Below, piece by piece: positions 48,441-60,309 of a stretch of 64,000 nt of DNA. A program made the translations under genes and the position numbers. The notes beneath the pieces are model-generated. The model did not search any database. It saw only the letters and a list, made by a program, of their open reading frames with translations, and was not told the origin of the DNA. Location of the stretch: assembly GCA_933228675.1 (NCBI GenBank), contig OW121743.1, forward strand, positions 91,261,998 to 91,325,997, given 5' to 3'. The stretch's first letter is position 1. Each line of letters opens with the position of its first letter. The stretch comes from Stomorhina lunata (taxonomy: Eukaryota; Arthropoda; Insecta; Diptera; Rhiniidae).

Positions 48441-49064
48441 AGAGAACTTATAGTATGCTTTGCTTTAGGCTATAAATATATAGTTGTTAATATAGCATTT
48501 TACAGGATAATATATATCGGAAAGTGTGTAGCGTCCGTCTCAGTGTATATTTTTTACAAAACGATATTTGTTAAATACAAAATTTTCGAACACATGCCTG
48601 TCTTATTCAAAAATCAATAATACAGTCTATATCCTCAGATTAAATTTAAGGTGGGGCAAATTTGATGCTTTTGAATTTTTATTTTTTATTTTTGGGACAC
48701 GAAAAATAAGATGTTAAAATTGTATATGTACGTAGCCGTTTTGCGATTTATTAAATTGTGCGAATAAATTGCATTTTTAACCGCGAACATGAAGATGAGA
48801 GATGAAATTCGGGAACAAATAACATCATTATTCTTACTGATTTACGAACACTTAAAAAAATATGAAATATGCATTTTTCCTACTAAAAACATGAAAGTAT
48901 GAAGTGTATCGTCCGTCACGTAGCGTCCAACAGCAACAGTTCATTTATGGATTTTTGGTGAAGCTGGAAACTTTAAAATATTTTTTATAAAAGCGGTTTT
49001 GTAATCCTCTGATTTCCCTCTATCTTCTATGTCTTAGCAGTTTTTTTTACTATGACCGATTTGA

Positions 49065-49360
49065 ACCGCCGTGGTATAGCAGGTTAGTCATCCGCCTAGA
49101 ATACCAGAGGCCCAAGTTCGATCCCTGGCCAGACTCACTTGAAAAAAATAAATTTTCAAAAAAAGCGGCGGTTCACCTCATAACTCAGCTAGCCACTAGT
49201 TATTGAGTATTAGGCTATGTAAAACTTCTCCAACTAATGCATTTGCCGTTCGGAGCCGGCGTTAAAACGTAGGTCCCTTTCAATGAGTCTAAAAATAGAA
49301 TCGGATGCACCTCATTGTCTGAGAGAAGTACCCCTTGTTCCAATTGGAATGTTGTCGGGG

Positions 49361-49401
<41 letters not shown>
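49065..49401 (+). mobile_element. tRNA-derived SINE with 7-bp target duplication
   Basis: Flanked by GATTTGA at 49058-49064 and 49402-49408. The head carries a pol III A-box-like TGGTATAGCAGGTTAG and a B-box-like AGTTCGATCCCTGG about 40 bp later, as in tRNA genes. A body of about 210 bp follows. The tail is a (TA)n run at 49364-49401. A truncated copy without the head is at 14585-14752. The insertion lies inside the GCGTCCGTCAC-bearing element. Confidence 0.9.

Positions 49402-49402
<1 letters not shown>
49364..49402. repeat. (TA)n microsatellite, about 19 units, SINE tail
   Basis: Perfect alternating TA run that forms the 3' end of the SINE, directly before the right-hand target duplication. 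Confidence 0.95.
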
Positions 49403-49403
<1 letters not shown>

Positions 49404-49649
49404 TTTGATGAAAATTGTAGAAACACGTGTTGAAAAAAGTCACATTTTTTGTAGCGTCCGTCACAGGACTTTAAAAGCGAATATCTTTTTCCTCCAAAAG
49501 AAGTATGTAAATTAAAAATGCCAATCGAGAGCACAATTGATGGCCTAATATTCTCCGAAATCTGTGCAAAGATATCTCGTGTAAAACGACAATCGGATTC
49601 ATTTAAGTACAATAAAATCCGTACAAATGTATCGTCCGTCACGCGTATT

Positions 49650-50880
49650 TGCATATGTGTATTTTTTCAAAATTATAAATTGAAAAAATATTTAAAAACA
49701 AATTGTTTTGATTTATTTTATTTGCCTGCCGATTGTTGGAGACTCTACTATCCCTTAGCATTTTTATCTATAGTTCATTTTGTGACACTGGTAAGAAAAT
49801 TTATAATTTACAAAATTTTCAAAAAATTATTTTTGAGACCGACATGAGAAATAGGTATAAATTTTTTATATAAAAAACCACGCAAATTCTGCTATATTTT
49901 AAAAACAATTCAACTATTTAGTACCTCTAGGCCATAGAATTGTAAATCATTTCATACTTTGAATTTTATTTTTTCTTAAATAAATTTTTTGCTGCATATC
50001 CTTAGGCATAATTGCAATAACTCCAAAACTGCTTTATGAATGTTTTATTTTGTTAACTAAAAATAAAGCTGATTTAGTTTTCTTTTATGTTTTATTAAGT
50101 TTTTAAAATAATTCAATTCTTAGTGGTTCAAATTGGTTAAAATTTAAAATAATTCAATTCTTAGTGGTTAAAATTTTGGCAATACAAAAAATACTCCCAT
50201 TTTTTCTTATACAAAAGTGTTAACAATTTGTGGGTGGATGCGGACGTGATAAAATATTTTGAATACTTTTTCTGTTTTTAGAAGGTCAAAATCTATAAGA
50301 AAACATTGAGAGATCCCATGCAGTTTTTTTTAATGCAGACCTGTGTAATTTACTTTATATATTTTTTTGTGATAAATAAAATTTAAAAAAAAAATTAATT
50401 AAAATATTATTTTTTTCAATAAAAACTTACAAAATTAAGTTTTTGTCCAATAGAGATTTGAAATTTTAGCTTTATGATGTTATATAAATTATATGCTTAT
50501 ATTTGCATATTTAGCCTATAAGGCCATGACATGATAAATATGTCACTTTGAAAATATCTGATGAAAAAATATTTAATATTTAAACAAATCGTAAATGTCT
50601 TTTTTTTATGAAAAAAGGTTGTATGTTGAAAGCTGGTAGCCACCCTATTGATATACGTTTGCTCATATATCCTTTTTATGGAAAAACATCTTGAAATTTC
50701 TTTTTAAACAAATTAGAAAATGACGAAATTTTTTTTTATTATTTTTTATAACATTATAAGGAAGTAAAGCAGCTATTCGATCACTCCTTTTTTAAATGTT
50801 TCAATTTTTCAATATTTTTTTTTATTTTTTTTATCGAAAACACCTTTTCAATAATCATTTACAAGTAGATACGATAATTA
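49650..50880. other. AT-rich intergenic DNA
   Basis: Only a two-copy 41-bp tandem duplication at about 50105-50186 (AATTCAATTCTTAGTGGTT) is visible. Confidence 0.45.
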
Positions 50881-51054
50881 GGGCAGACTGAGGCAGCTGC
50901 TAGAAAAATTACACGTGTTGTTGACTTGAGTCTAGTTGGAAAAACACCTGGACGCCCACCGAAAATACTCAATAAAAACCTTGAAAGCGTTAAAAAAAAC
51001 AAATTATCAAAAATCAAATTACATTACATATTGAGTATCGGCAATATTCTATAG
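50881..51054 (+). pseudogene. Possible coding fragment, family not recognised
   Basis: A frame of 57 codons ending at TAG (51052-51054) has protein-like, less AT-biased content (EAAARKITRVVDLSLVGKTP followed by GRPPK). There is no start codon and no continuation. It may be a remnant of a transposon or host exon. I do not recognise it. Confidence 0.25.
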
Positions 51055-51542
51055 ATCCTTGCTAGAAGCAGGAGTCCTGAATAAAAAATATGAATATTCA
51101 TGAGGAAATAGAAAACAAAACCAAACTAACGGCGGATTTTTACAAAAGATCGATAGAAGCACCCTTTTTTTTGGCAAAAGTATAAGAAATAAATCAAAGA
51201 GATAAGGAAAAAGGATTGTAACTAAATCCTTTTTGGGGTTTTGAAGAAAATTTAATTCTGTTTACTTTCGAATATAGAAGAAGAAATTTTTGATATAATT
51301 AAAAAACGGTACTTGCTTTCTATTTGGTCTATTGAACATATGAAATTTAAAACTAGATCATAGAATTATTGAAAATAAAATATGATATTGAAAATATTGC
51401 TTTTGCTATTTTGGCTATAATAAAAATTTTGATTAAAAATTTTTGAAAATTAAGGCGTGTTCAATTACAATTTTTCATAAATAATAAGCATAACGGGGAT
51501 TGCTTTTCCTTTTTATTTTTTTTTCAAAATTTTCTTTCTTAA

Positions 51543-52163
51543 GCTACGGTCACATTGATTAAACATTTAATCGAAATTATCAAATATTTGATCCTCGTAG
51601 TCTGACCACAAAATATTTTTGAGGTTCAAACAAGAAACATGTTGATTTGAACAAAACAAAATCATTTGCCAGCAAATAAAAACTTTCCTAATGTGACCAC
51701 GCAAGAGCAAATATTTTATTAAATTTTGATCAAATAATTATTTAATCTTACAAAATTTTTGTAACATCAAACAGGGGCAAATAACAGCTGTGCATTTCTA
51801 TTGTTTACTATTCAAACAGAAACAACAACATCAAATTTGAGAAACAACAACATCAATTTTGAGAAACAACAACATCAGATTTGAGAAACAACAACTCAAA
51901 TATGAGAAACAAATTGCCAGATACACAATTTTGTTTTGAAAAAATTTGATCAAATATTTTTTGAGAAAATATTTAATCTTCAGTGTGACCATAAATAGAA
52001 CCTGTTTTTTTGTTTATACTTTGAACATATTTGTTCTGTATTTTATCAAATAAAAATCGTCAAATAAATGTGCAAGTGTGACCACAAATTTTTTATTATA
52101 TTGTTTTGACAATATTTTACTCAAAATATTTGATTTAAATGTTTAATGAATCTGACCGTACCT
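51543..52163. mobile_element. MITE with TACGGTCA inverted termini
   Basis: The left end CTACGGTCACATTGATTAAA and the right end, read inward as GGTACGGTCAGATTCATTAA, match over about 28 bp. The interior repeats GTGACCA/GACCACAA and ATTTGATC motifs on both sides. It includes a 24-bp minisatellite at 51820-51905. No protein is encoded. Confidence 0.82.
51820..51905. repeat. 24-bp minisatellite, about 3.5 copies
   Basis: Copies of GAAACAACAACATCAAATTT plus GA with single substitutions. The last copy lacks three bases. Lies in the middle of the MITE. Confidence 0.9.
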
Positions 52164-53034
52164 TTATTCTTTTTTTCGAAAAAAAAAAATAATAATTTCT
52201 TCCATTGGTCTTCACAATAAAGATAACTGTCTTTAAGGAAATTTTATTAGCAACAATAAAGAGGCAAAAGGACAATAAAGATTTTCTTTTATATACAATA
52301 TTTTTTTGGCATTCGTTCGTAGATAAATAACTGTAAAGCATGACATAAAAATCCAAAAAGAATTAAGAACACATTAATTATCAAAAGGTGCCATCGATGA
52401 TGATAAGAGCCAAGGGATGGATGCAGCCATTGTTCACCTCCATCTGCCTGTTGGTGATGTGGTAGTGTTGCACATACTCGTCTATCAGTAAGTGAGTGTG
52501 TGCCGTAATCTGGCACCCACCAATTGTTAAGAATTGCTGCCAAGTTAAATAGGAGCAGAAGTCTTTGGTCCTTACAAAAGAAGTTAAATAGTAAAGACGA
52601 GCTATTGTCTAATGCGTAACGGAATGTTTTGGAAAATGATGAAAATCTTTTTGGGATTTTCAAAGCAATTCAGCTATCTTCTCAAATAATATTTCTTAAA
52701 AATTGTATATGCAATTTAAAGATTTTAAATTTGATATAAACTAAACAGTTGTCATATATAATTAATACCATACGCAGATATACAGATATCAACTAAACGT
52801 GATAACACATTTTCATAAAATTTGTTCTAACATATTTTCAAACATACTTTTATTCAATCAAGGCATGTCAAAGTGTGTAAATATGCAACTATATGCAGAT
52901 AATTTATTTACCATCATAGAGCCAATACCTTAGGCCACAACTAGATATAAATCTGGTCTCGTAGGTTTTAATTGAAAAAAGTTATAGTCCAACTAAACTT
53001 ATGAAGTATTTAATTGTAATAAAAAAGTAATTAA
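52164..53034. other. Spacer with an unrecognised minus-strand open frame
   Basis: A 124-codon frame (52663-52289, minus) reads through a patch with more GC than its surroundings (52380-52560). It contains LLLLFNLAAILNNWWVPDYG and a hydrophobic segment near its end that could span a membrane. No family recognised, so it is not called as a gene. Confidence 0.25.
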
Positions 53035-54900
53035 AATTTCCTTTAAAAATAGAAAATTTTTGAAAAATTTCCTATAAAAATAGAAAATTTTTGAAAAATT
53101 TCCTATAAAAATGGGAAATTTTTGAAAAATTTCCTATCAAAATGGGAAATTTTTGAAAAATCTCCTTTAAAAATGAGAAATTTTTGAAAAATTTCCTATA
53201 AAAATAGGATTTTTTTTGAAAAATTTCCTATAAAAATGAGAAATTTTTGAAAAATTTTCTATAAAAATAGGAAATTTTTGAAAAATTTCCTATAAAACTA
53301 GGAAATTTTTGAAAAATTTCCTATAAAAATAGGAAATTTTTATAAAATTTCCTGTAAAAATAGTAAATTTTTGAAAATTTTCCTATAAAAATTGGAAATT
53401 TTTGAAAATTCTATTATAAAAATAGGAAATTTTTTAAAATTTCCTATAAAAACAGGAAATTTTTGAAAAATTTCCTATAAAAATACTAAATTTTTGAAAA
53501 ATTTCCTATAAATTGTAATTTTTTGAAAAACTTCCTATAAATAGTAAAATTTTGAAAAATTTCCTATAAAAATAGCAAATTTTCTTTCAAAATAAAAAAA
53601 TTTTGAAAAATTTCCTTTAAAAATAAAAAAAAATTTTTAAATTTCCTTTAAAAACAGAAAATTTTTGAAAAATTTCCTTTAAAACTAGAAAATTTTTGAA
53701 AAAATTTCCTATAAAAATAGAAAATTTTTGAAAAATTTCCTTTAAAAATAGAAAATTTTTGAAAAATTTCCTTTAAAAATAGAAAATTTTTGAAAAATTT
53801 CCTTTAAAAATAGAAAATTTTTGAAAAATTTCCTATAAAAATAGTACATTTTTGCAAAATTTCCTATAAAAATAGTAAATTTTTGAAAAATTTCCTATAA
53901 ATAGTCAGTTTTCGAAACATTTCCTATAAATAGTCAACTTTCGAAAAATTTCCTATAAGAAGTCAATTTTGTAAAAAATTCCTATAAATGGTCAATATTC
54001 CAAAAATTTCATATATGTAGCCAATTTAAGAAAAATTTCCTATAAATAAATGGTAAATTTTTTAAAATTTCCTATAAAAAGTAAATTTTCGAAAAATTTT
54101 TATAAATAGTCAATTTTTGAAAAATTTCCTATAAATACTTAATTTTCGAAAAATTTTCTATTAATATTAAATTTTCGAAAAATTTCCTATAAATATTAAA
54201 TTTTCGAAAAATTTCCTATAAATAGTCAATTTTCGAAAAATTTCCTATAAATAGTCAATTTTCGAAAAATTTCCTATAAATAGTCAATTTTCGAAAAATT
54301 TCCTATAAATGGTCAATTTTCGAAAAATTTCCTATAAATAGTCAATTTTCGAAAAATTTCCTATAAATAGTCAATTTTCGAAAAATTTCCTATAAATAGT
54401 CAATTTTCGAAAAATTTCAATTTCGAAAAATTTCCTGTAGTCAATTTTCGAAAAATTTCCTATAAATAGTCAATTTTTGAAAAATTTCCTATAAATAGTA
54501 AATTTTCAAAAATTTCCTATAAATAGTAAATTTTTAAAAATTCAATGTATTTAGTAAATGTTTGAAAATTTCTTATAAACAGTAAATTTTTACAAAATTT
54601 CCTATTAATAGTAAATTTTTGGAAAAAAAATTTTAGTCAATTTTCGAAAAATTTCGTATTGAGTCAGTTTTAGAAAAATCTTGTATAAATAGTAAATTTT
54701 AGAAAAATTTCTTATAAACCAAAGATTTTCGAAATATTTGCTATAAATAGTAAATTTTCGAAAAATATAGATATAAAATAGAAAATTTTCAAAAAATTTG
54801 AAAATTTCTCAAAAACTGACTTCTTATAGAAAATTGTTCCAATATTTAGTTTTAATAAAAAAAATGTTCGAAATATTTTCTTTAAATAAAATTTAAAAAT
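53035..54900. repeat. Mixed 31-bp and 29-bp satellite array, block 9
   Basis: The first part (to about 53880) has 31-bp units (AAATTTCCTATAAAAATAG..., TTTTTGA variant) that are rather diverged. The later part changes to 29-bp units with TAAATAGTCAATTTTCG. These are most uniform at 54195-54410, then decay toward 54900. The same array therefore contains both period classes in one orientation. Confidence 0.93.
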
Positions 54901-56569
54901 TCGAGAAATTCATTTTCAAAAGATATTCTTTAGCCAGTTAATTTTTGAAAAAGATTCTTTTGAAATTAGATTCTAGCAAAATGTCCTAAAAAATTTTTAT
55001 TTTAGAAAAATTTATTAAAAAAGTTAAGTTTTTAACAATTTTCCTTAAACTAAGTATTTGGAAAAATATTCTTAAAAAAATTTCCTTTAAACTCACTGTG
55101 CAACCTCATAAGGACTCACAACTACATTCACAAGTAGTTTTTTTAACGCTAAACGTTTTTTTTTTTTAATTTTAAATAACTGACATAAAATGTATCATTA
55201 TCCTTGTTCTGTTACCTTCCCAGACCATTCAGTATTTTGTTTCTTTAAAAAAATAAAGATTAACATAAATCTTAGGTTAATTTTTGAAAGCATAAAATAT
55301 GCAGTGACACAAAAACCACATTAATTTAAATTATTTGTGAATAAGAAATTTATGCAAATCTTAAGATGGGAAAAAACGTTATTAATATTAAAGCAACAGA
55401 AAAAAATGACACTCACAAGGACACAAAGAGGTGAGAAATATAAAACAATCATTAAAAAAATAAGATCACTGTAACCCAAGATATCAGGGACAAAAAAAAA
55501 TAACAACCCTTTCAGAAAAAAAAACTAAACCAAAAAGACTACAACTCAAATTAGGATAAAAATGTATTAAAAACTTATTCACGCCCAAGAAAAAGGAGGA
55601 AAAAGGGAAAGGACACTGAGTTATTAATGTAAGTTAAGAAATTAGGACTTGCATTTCAATGCAACATTTAACAATTTATAAAATTTAAATGAAAAATGTA
55701 AATTATTCCTATTCTTAACATAAGGAAGAAAAAAAATGATTTACATAAAGAAATATTGAAACATAAATTAAAACAAATTACCGTTTTAGAAAATTTTGAA
55801 ATTTACATAAAATTTTAAAATCCATTACAAAAATTGCTTAATTACAAATAGGATAACAGATATCTTTTTCATTATATCTGAGATTTGAAATCAAGGAATA
55901 ATGTTAGATTTTATATTTTGGCTTTAAATTTAACTAGAGATTTCTAACTTTATCTCTAAGATATCAGACTTAAAACTCATTAATCATTATCGATAATGTT
56001 TATACCACGTGCTTCCTTTTGCCAAAAGGACTATTTAAAAAATTCTTATACTTTTACTAAAATCCTATTGTTCAATAATTTTTCTTATTTCATCATCAAA
56101 AATCTATTCAAAAAATCTTTAGCGCCAAACTATGAAGCAGATGAAGTGAAAACGACGTCAAATTGTCTACTTTTCTAATGTCTAATGCCCAGAGAACAAT
56201 GGCCAACAGTAGATTTTGTTAGATGCCATCAGTTAGGACGAAGGGACTTATGATCTATAAGAAAACAAAAAATTTCGTTACATCTGCTGTTTTCTTTTAA
56301 AGTGAAAATAAATAATATTCCGTTAAACTTTTAGGTAAAATTGCACAATTTTCTTAGGGATTTATTTTTGTAAATGCAAAATATTTATTTTGCTAATAAT
56401 TCAATGTCAATTTGAAGGGGAGGAGAAAGATGCCACAGGCTAAAGCATAACAAATTGCAAAGATGATAAAGGAAAATATTACCTTCGTTTTAAGAAAATG
56501 CTATCATTTCGAAAAAAATTTAAATTAGCTACTTTAGATCCTTTTTTTAATAGACTATTTAAAGGAAGT
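54901..56569. other. AT-rich intergenic DNA
   Basis: No gene or repeat recognised. Small open frames at 55321-55506 (minus) and 55996-56178 are judged chance. Confidence 0.45.
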
Positions 56570-58480
56570 CTTCGATAGTTGACTTTTTATAGGAAGTTTT
56601 TCGAAAATTTACTATTTAAAGGAAATTTTTCGAAAATTGACTATTTATAGGAAATTTTTCGAAAATTGACTATAGGAAATTTTTCAAAAATTGACTATTT
56701 ATGGGAAATTTTCCAAAAATTTACTATTTAAAGGAAATTCATCGAAAATTGATTATTTATAGGAAATTTTTCGAAAATTGACTTAGGAATTTTTTTCGAA
56801 AATTGACTATTTATAGGAAATTTTTCGAAAATTGACTATTTATAGGAAATTTTCCAAAAATTTACTATTTAAAGGAAATTTATCGAAAATTGACTATTTA
56901 TAGGAAATTTTTCGAAAATTGACTATAGGAATTTTTTTCGAAAATTGACTATTTATAGGAAATTTTTCGAAAATTTACTATTTATAGGAAATTTTTCGAA
57001 AATTTACTATTTATAGGAAATTTTTAAAAAATTGACTTTTTAAAGGAAAGTTATGGAAAATTAACTATTTAAGGAAATTTTTCGAATATTGACTATTTAT
57101 AGTAAATTTTTCGAAATTTTGACTATTTATAGGAAATTTTTCAAAAATTTACTATTTATAGGAAATTTTACAAAAATTTACTATTTAAAAGAAAATTGAC
57201 TATTTATAGGAAAGTTTTCGAAAATTGACTTTTTATAGGAAATTTTTCGAAAATTGACTATTTATAGGAAATTTTTCGAAAATTGACTATTTATAGGAAA
57301 TTTTCCAAAAATTTACTATTTAAAGGAAATTTATCGAAAATTGACTATTTATAGGAAATTTTTCGAAAATTGACTATAGGAATTTTTTTCGAAAATTGAC
57401 TATTTATAGGAAATTTTTCGAAAATTGACTATTTATAGGAAATTTTTCGAAAATTTACTATTTATAGGAAATTTTTAAAAAATTGACTTTTTAAAGGAAA
57501 TTTATGGAAAATTAACTATTTAAGGAAATTTTTCGAATATTGACTATTTATAGTAAATTTTTCGAAATTTTGACTATTTATAGGAAATTTTTCAAAAATT
57601 GACTATTTATAGGAAATTTTGCAAAAATTTACTATTTAAAAGAAAATTGACTATTTATAGGAAAGTTTTCGAAAATTGACTTTTTGTAGGAAATTTTTCG
57701 AGAATGCAATATTTATAGGAAAATTTTCGAAATTTGAATATTTGTAGGAAATTTTTCAAAAATTTACTATTTATTGGAAAATTTTCAAAAATTGACTATT
57801 TAAAGAAATTTTTCGAAAATTGACCATTTATAGAAAATTTTCTGAAATTGACTATTTTTAGGAAATTTTTCGAAAATTTACAATTTTTAGGAAATTTTTC
57901 GAAAATTGGCTATTTATAGGAAATTTTTCGAAAATTGAATATTTAAAGGAAATTTTTCAAAAATTGACTATTTGTAGGAAATTTTTCGAAAATTGACTAT
58001 TTTCGAAAATTGACTGTTTTTAGGAAATTTTTCGAAAATTGACTATTTTCGAAAATTGACTGTTTTTAGGAAATTTTTCGAAAATTGACTATTTATAGGA
58101 AATTTTTTGAAAATCAAATATTAATAGGAAATTTTTCAAAAATTTACTATTTATAGGAAATTTTTCAAAAGTTGACTATTTAAAGGAAATTTATCGAAAA
58201 TTTTCTGTTTAAGGAAATTTTTCGAAATTTGACTTTTTATAGTAAATTTTTCGAAAATTGACTATTTATTGGAAATTTTTCGAAAATTTACTATTTATAG
58301 GAAATTTTCTTATAAATTTTCGAAAAATTTCCTATAAATAGTCAATTTTCGAAAAATTTCCTATAAAAATAGTAAATTTTCGAAAAATTTCCTATATAAA
58401 TAGTAAATTTTCGAAAAATTTCCTATAAAAATAGTAAATTTTTGAGAATTTTTTTATGAAAATAGTAAATTTTTGAAAAG
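56570..58480. repeat. 29-bp satellite array with higher-order repeats, block 10
   Basis: Units read CTATTTATAGGAAATTTTTC plus GAAAATTGA, the reverse complement of block 6. Shortened units (GACTATAGGAATTTTTTTCG) recur at 56770, 56920 and 57370. A segment at about 57017-57230 recurs 451 bp later with the same set of variants, a higher-order repeat. Near 58310 the orientation flips, and the last 170 bp run as CGAAAAATTTCCTATAAATA. Confidence 0.94.
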
Positions 58481-60165
58481 GACATAGATGTCTACATCTT
58501 CTTTATCTGAAATTAAATAAAAGGATATCCTTTTATTTCATATCCTTTTTTTGATTTACGATAAACAAGAAAATTATGTAATAAGTAAAAATTTGGTTAA
58601 CATATTTTGTAAACAAAAAAACCAACCACAACTAAAACAAATATTACAAGCCTTTCACATCAAAATAAAAATTCACAGGTCAATATAAATGGACACAACA
58701 AATTTACAAGCGACCATTAAATATACGAATAAGCACAAAAGCAGCATTTGCTAATGATCCTTTAACAAAAACGAACGTTTTCTGTCATTTCACTAATGAC
58801 ATTTAAGTTTTCACACTAACAATAGCCAAATAGAATAGAAAACGAATGTAATTTAATTTCAATTTTAATAAAAAGGACATTAAAATAATTTTGTTACCCC
58901 TACTTTAACCAAACACCCAAAACACCAGTTACAAAAGCATTCAAGCATAGTTTTCATATACGGGACATTTGGAAAAGTTTTGAAATTATACAAAATTTAA
59001 AAAATTTGTCAGTTGTTGGAATTATAAAAATCGCTTTCTGTTCATACATTCCGGGGCATGTTTTAGTATTCAAATGAGCTAAGAATGATGGGAAAAATTT
59101 TAGTTACGAAAAAAGGATCTTCTCATGTTTGATATACATTTATATTTAAACATGTCCTGCAATCTGACGTTTATATTTTTTAAAGTGTTTATCATCGTCA
59201 TCATCGTCCTTCCTTTCTTTGCTAGAATGAGTCAGTTGTTTAGGTTTTATTTTATGCTTGCCTAGATTCACGTAATATTTTTTTTGTTTTTTTTTTTATT
59301 TTAACCCAGGGAAGATACCCAAATTTGTTGTGTGATCATCATAAGTTCTCTGCAGGATTTCTACTTATGTTGCTTAACATATTTTTTAACGTGGGAAATT
59401 TGAAAGCCAATTTCGTGTGTGTGTGGTTATGTTTCTGTGAGTGTTCTTACTTCGAGGCATATTTAAATTTTCTGTTTTAGGATTTAATGGTTTTTAATCC
59501 TCTTATATAATGAGTGATCTATGGAAATGTTGCTGAGATGCTGTCCTCACAAAATAATTTGAGATCATATGAAAATATTTGCATTATCTGTTTCATTTTT
59601 CTAGTTGACTCACATTACTCAAAAAATTATTAAATTTTGACATCTCATGTAATAAGATTTAAATTATAACGGTCGCAAAAAGATTTGCTTAATGGTAGTA
59701 AATTAAAACTTATTTAGGAATTTGGTAACTAAATGTATCCTTACGATCTATGTCAAATTTCCTTTCATATACTATTAATCTGCCTAAACTAAGAACACTT
59801 TGAATAGAAAATTGTGAGTATGTTAGTGTATAAAAATCATACGCTATTTGTATTAATTACAATTTTTATTATTTCATAACAAAAAATAGAAAAATGACGT
59901 ATATTAAAAATAAAAAAGCCTAATTGCAATAAAATTAATTTAATGAAATATCATCTGCTAGTAGCTTAATCATTCCTTAAATATTCAAATGACCACAACT
60001 TAAAAACATTGATTATTTTCTGAAATTGTATTTTCTAGATGCCTAATAATACAAAAATGTTAAAGTCCATTATCTCCAAATGGCAAAAAAAAAACAAGTA
60101 CAAAGTATCATGTCCTAATTAGTTAGAAAGTTAGATAAGCTCTTATAGACTTTTCGATTAAGAAT
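58481..60165. other. AT-rich intergenic DNA
   Basis: A perfect short hairpin, AAAAGGATA-TCCTTTT, near 58520-58550 follows the array. Otherwise nothing recognised. Confidence 0.4.
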
Positions 60166-60309
60166 ATGGTCAGACTGTGTTGGGCTCCTGGTTATTGCAA
60201 CTTCAAAGGCAACGAAGCTGCCGACGAAGCCGTAAGATGGATTGAAGAACTGTGCCAAATGGAGATAGATGTTAGGTATTGGATCAACGAGGAAACCACA
60301 AGGTTTTGA
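60166..60309 (+). pseudogene. Retrotransposon RNase H fragment
   Basis: The 47-codon frame reads VRLCWAPGYCNFKGNEAADE at its start. This matches the end of retroelement RNase H domains (W-P-G-H ... GNE-AD). The catalytic histidine position holds Tyr here. The frame then ends at TGA (60307-60309), and decayed sequence continues to about 60500. The upstream domains are gone. A non-LTR element that carries RNase H is the likely source. Confidence 0.7.

Noticed and set aside
49065..49140. A functional tRNA gene
   Set aside because: The pol III boxes are present, but the arms do not form a proper cloverleaf by eye. The unit has a SINE body, a TA tail and target duplications.
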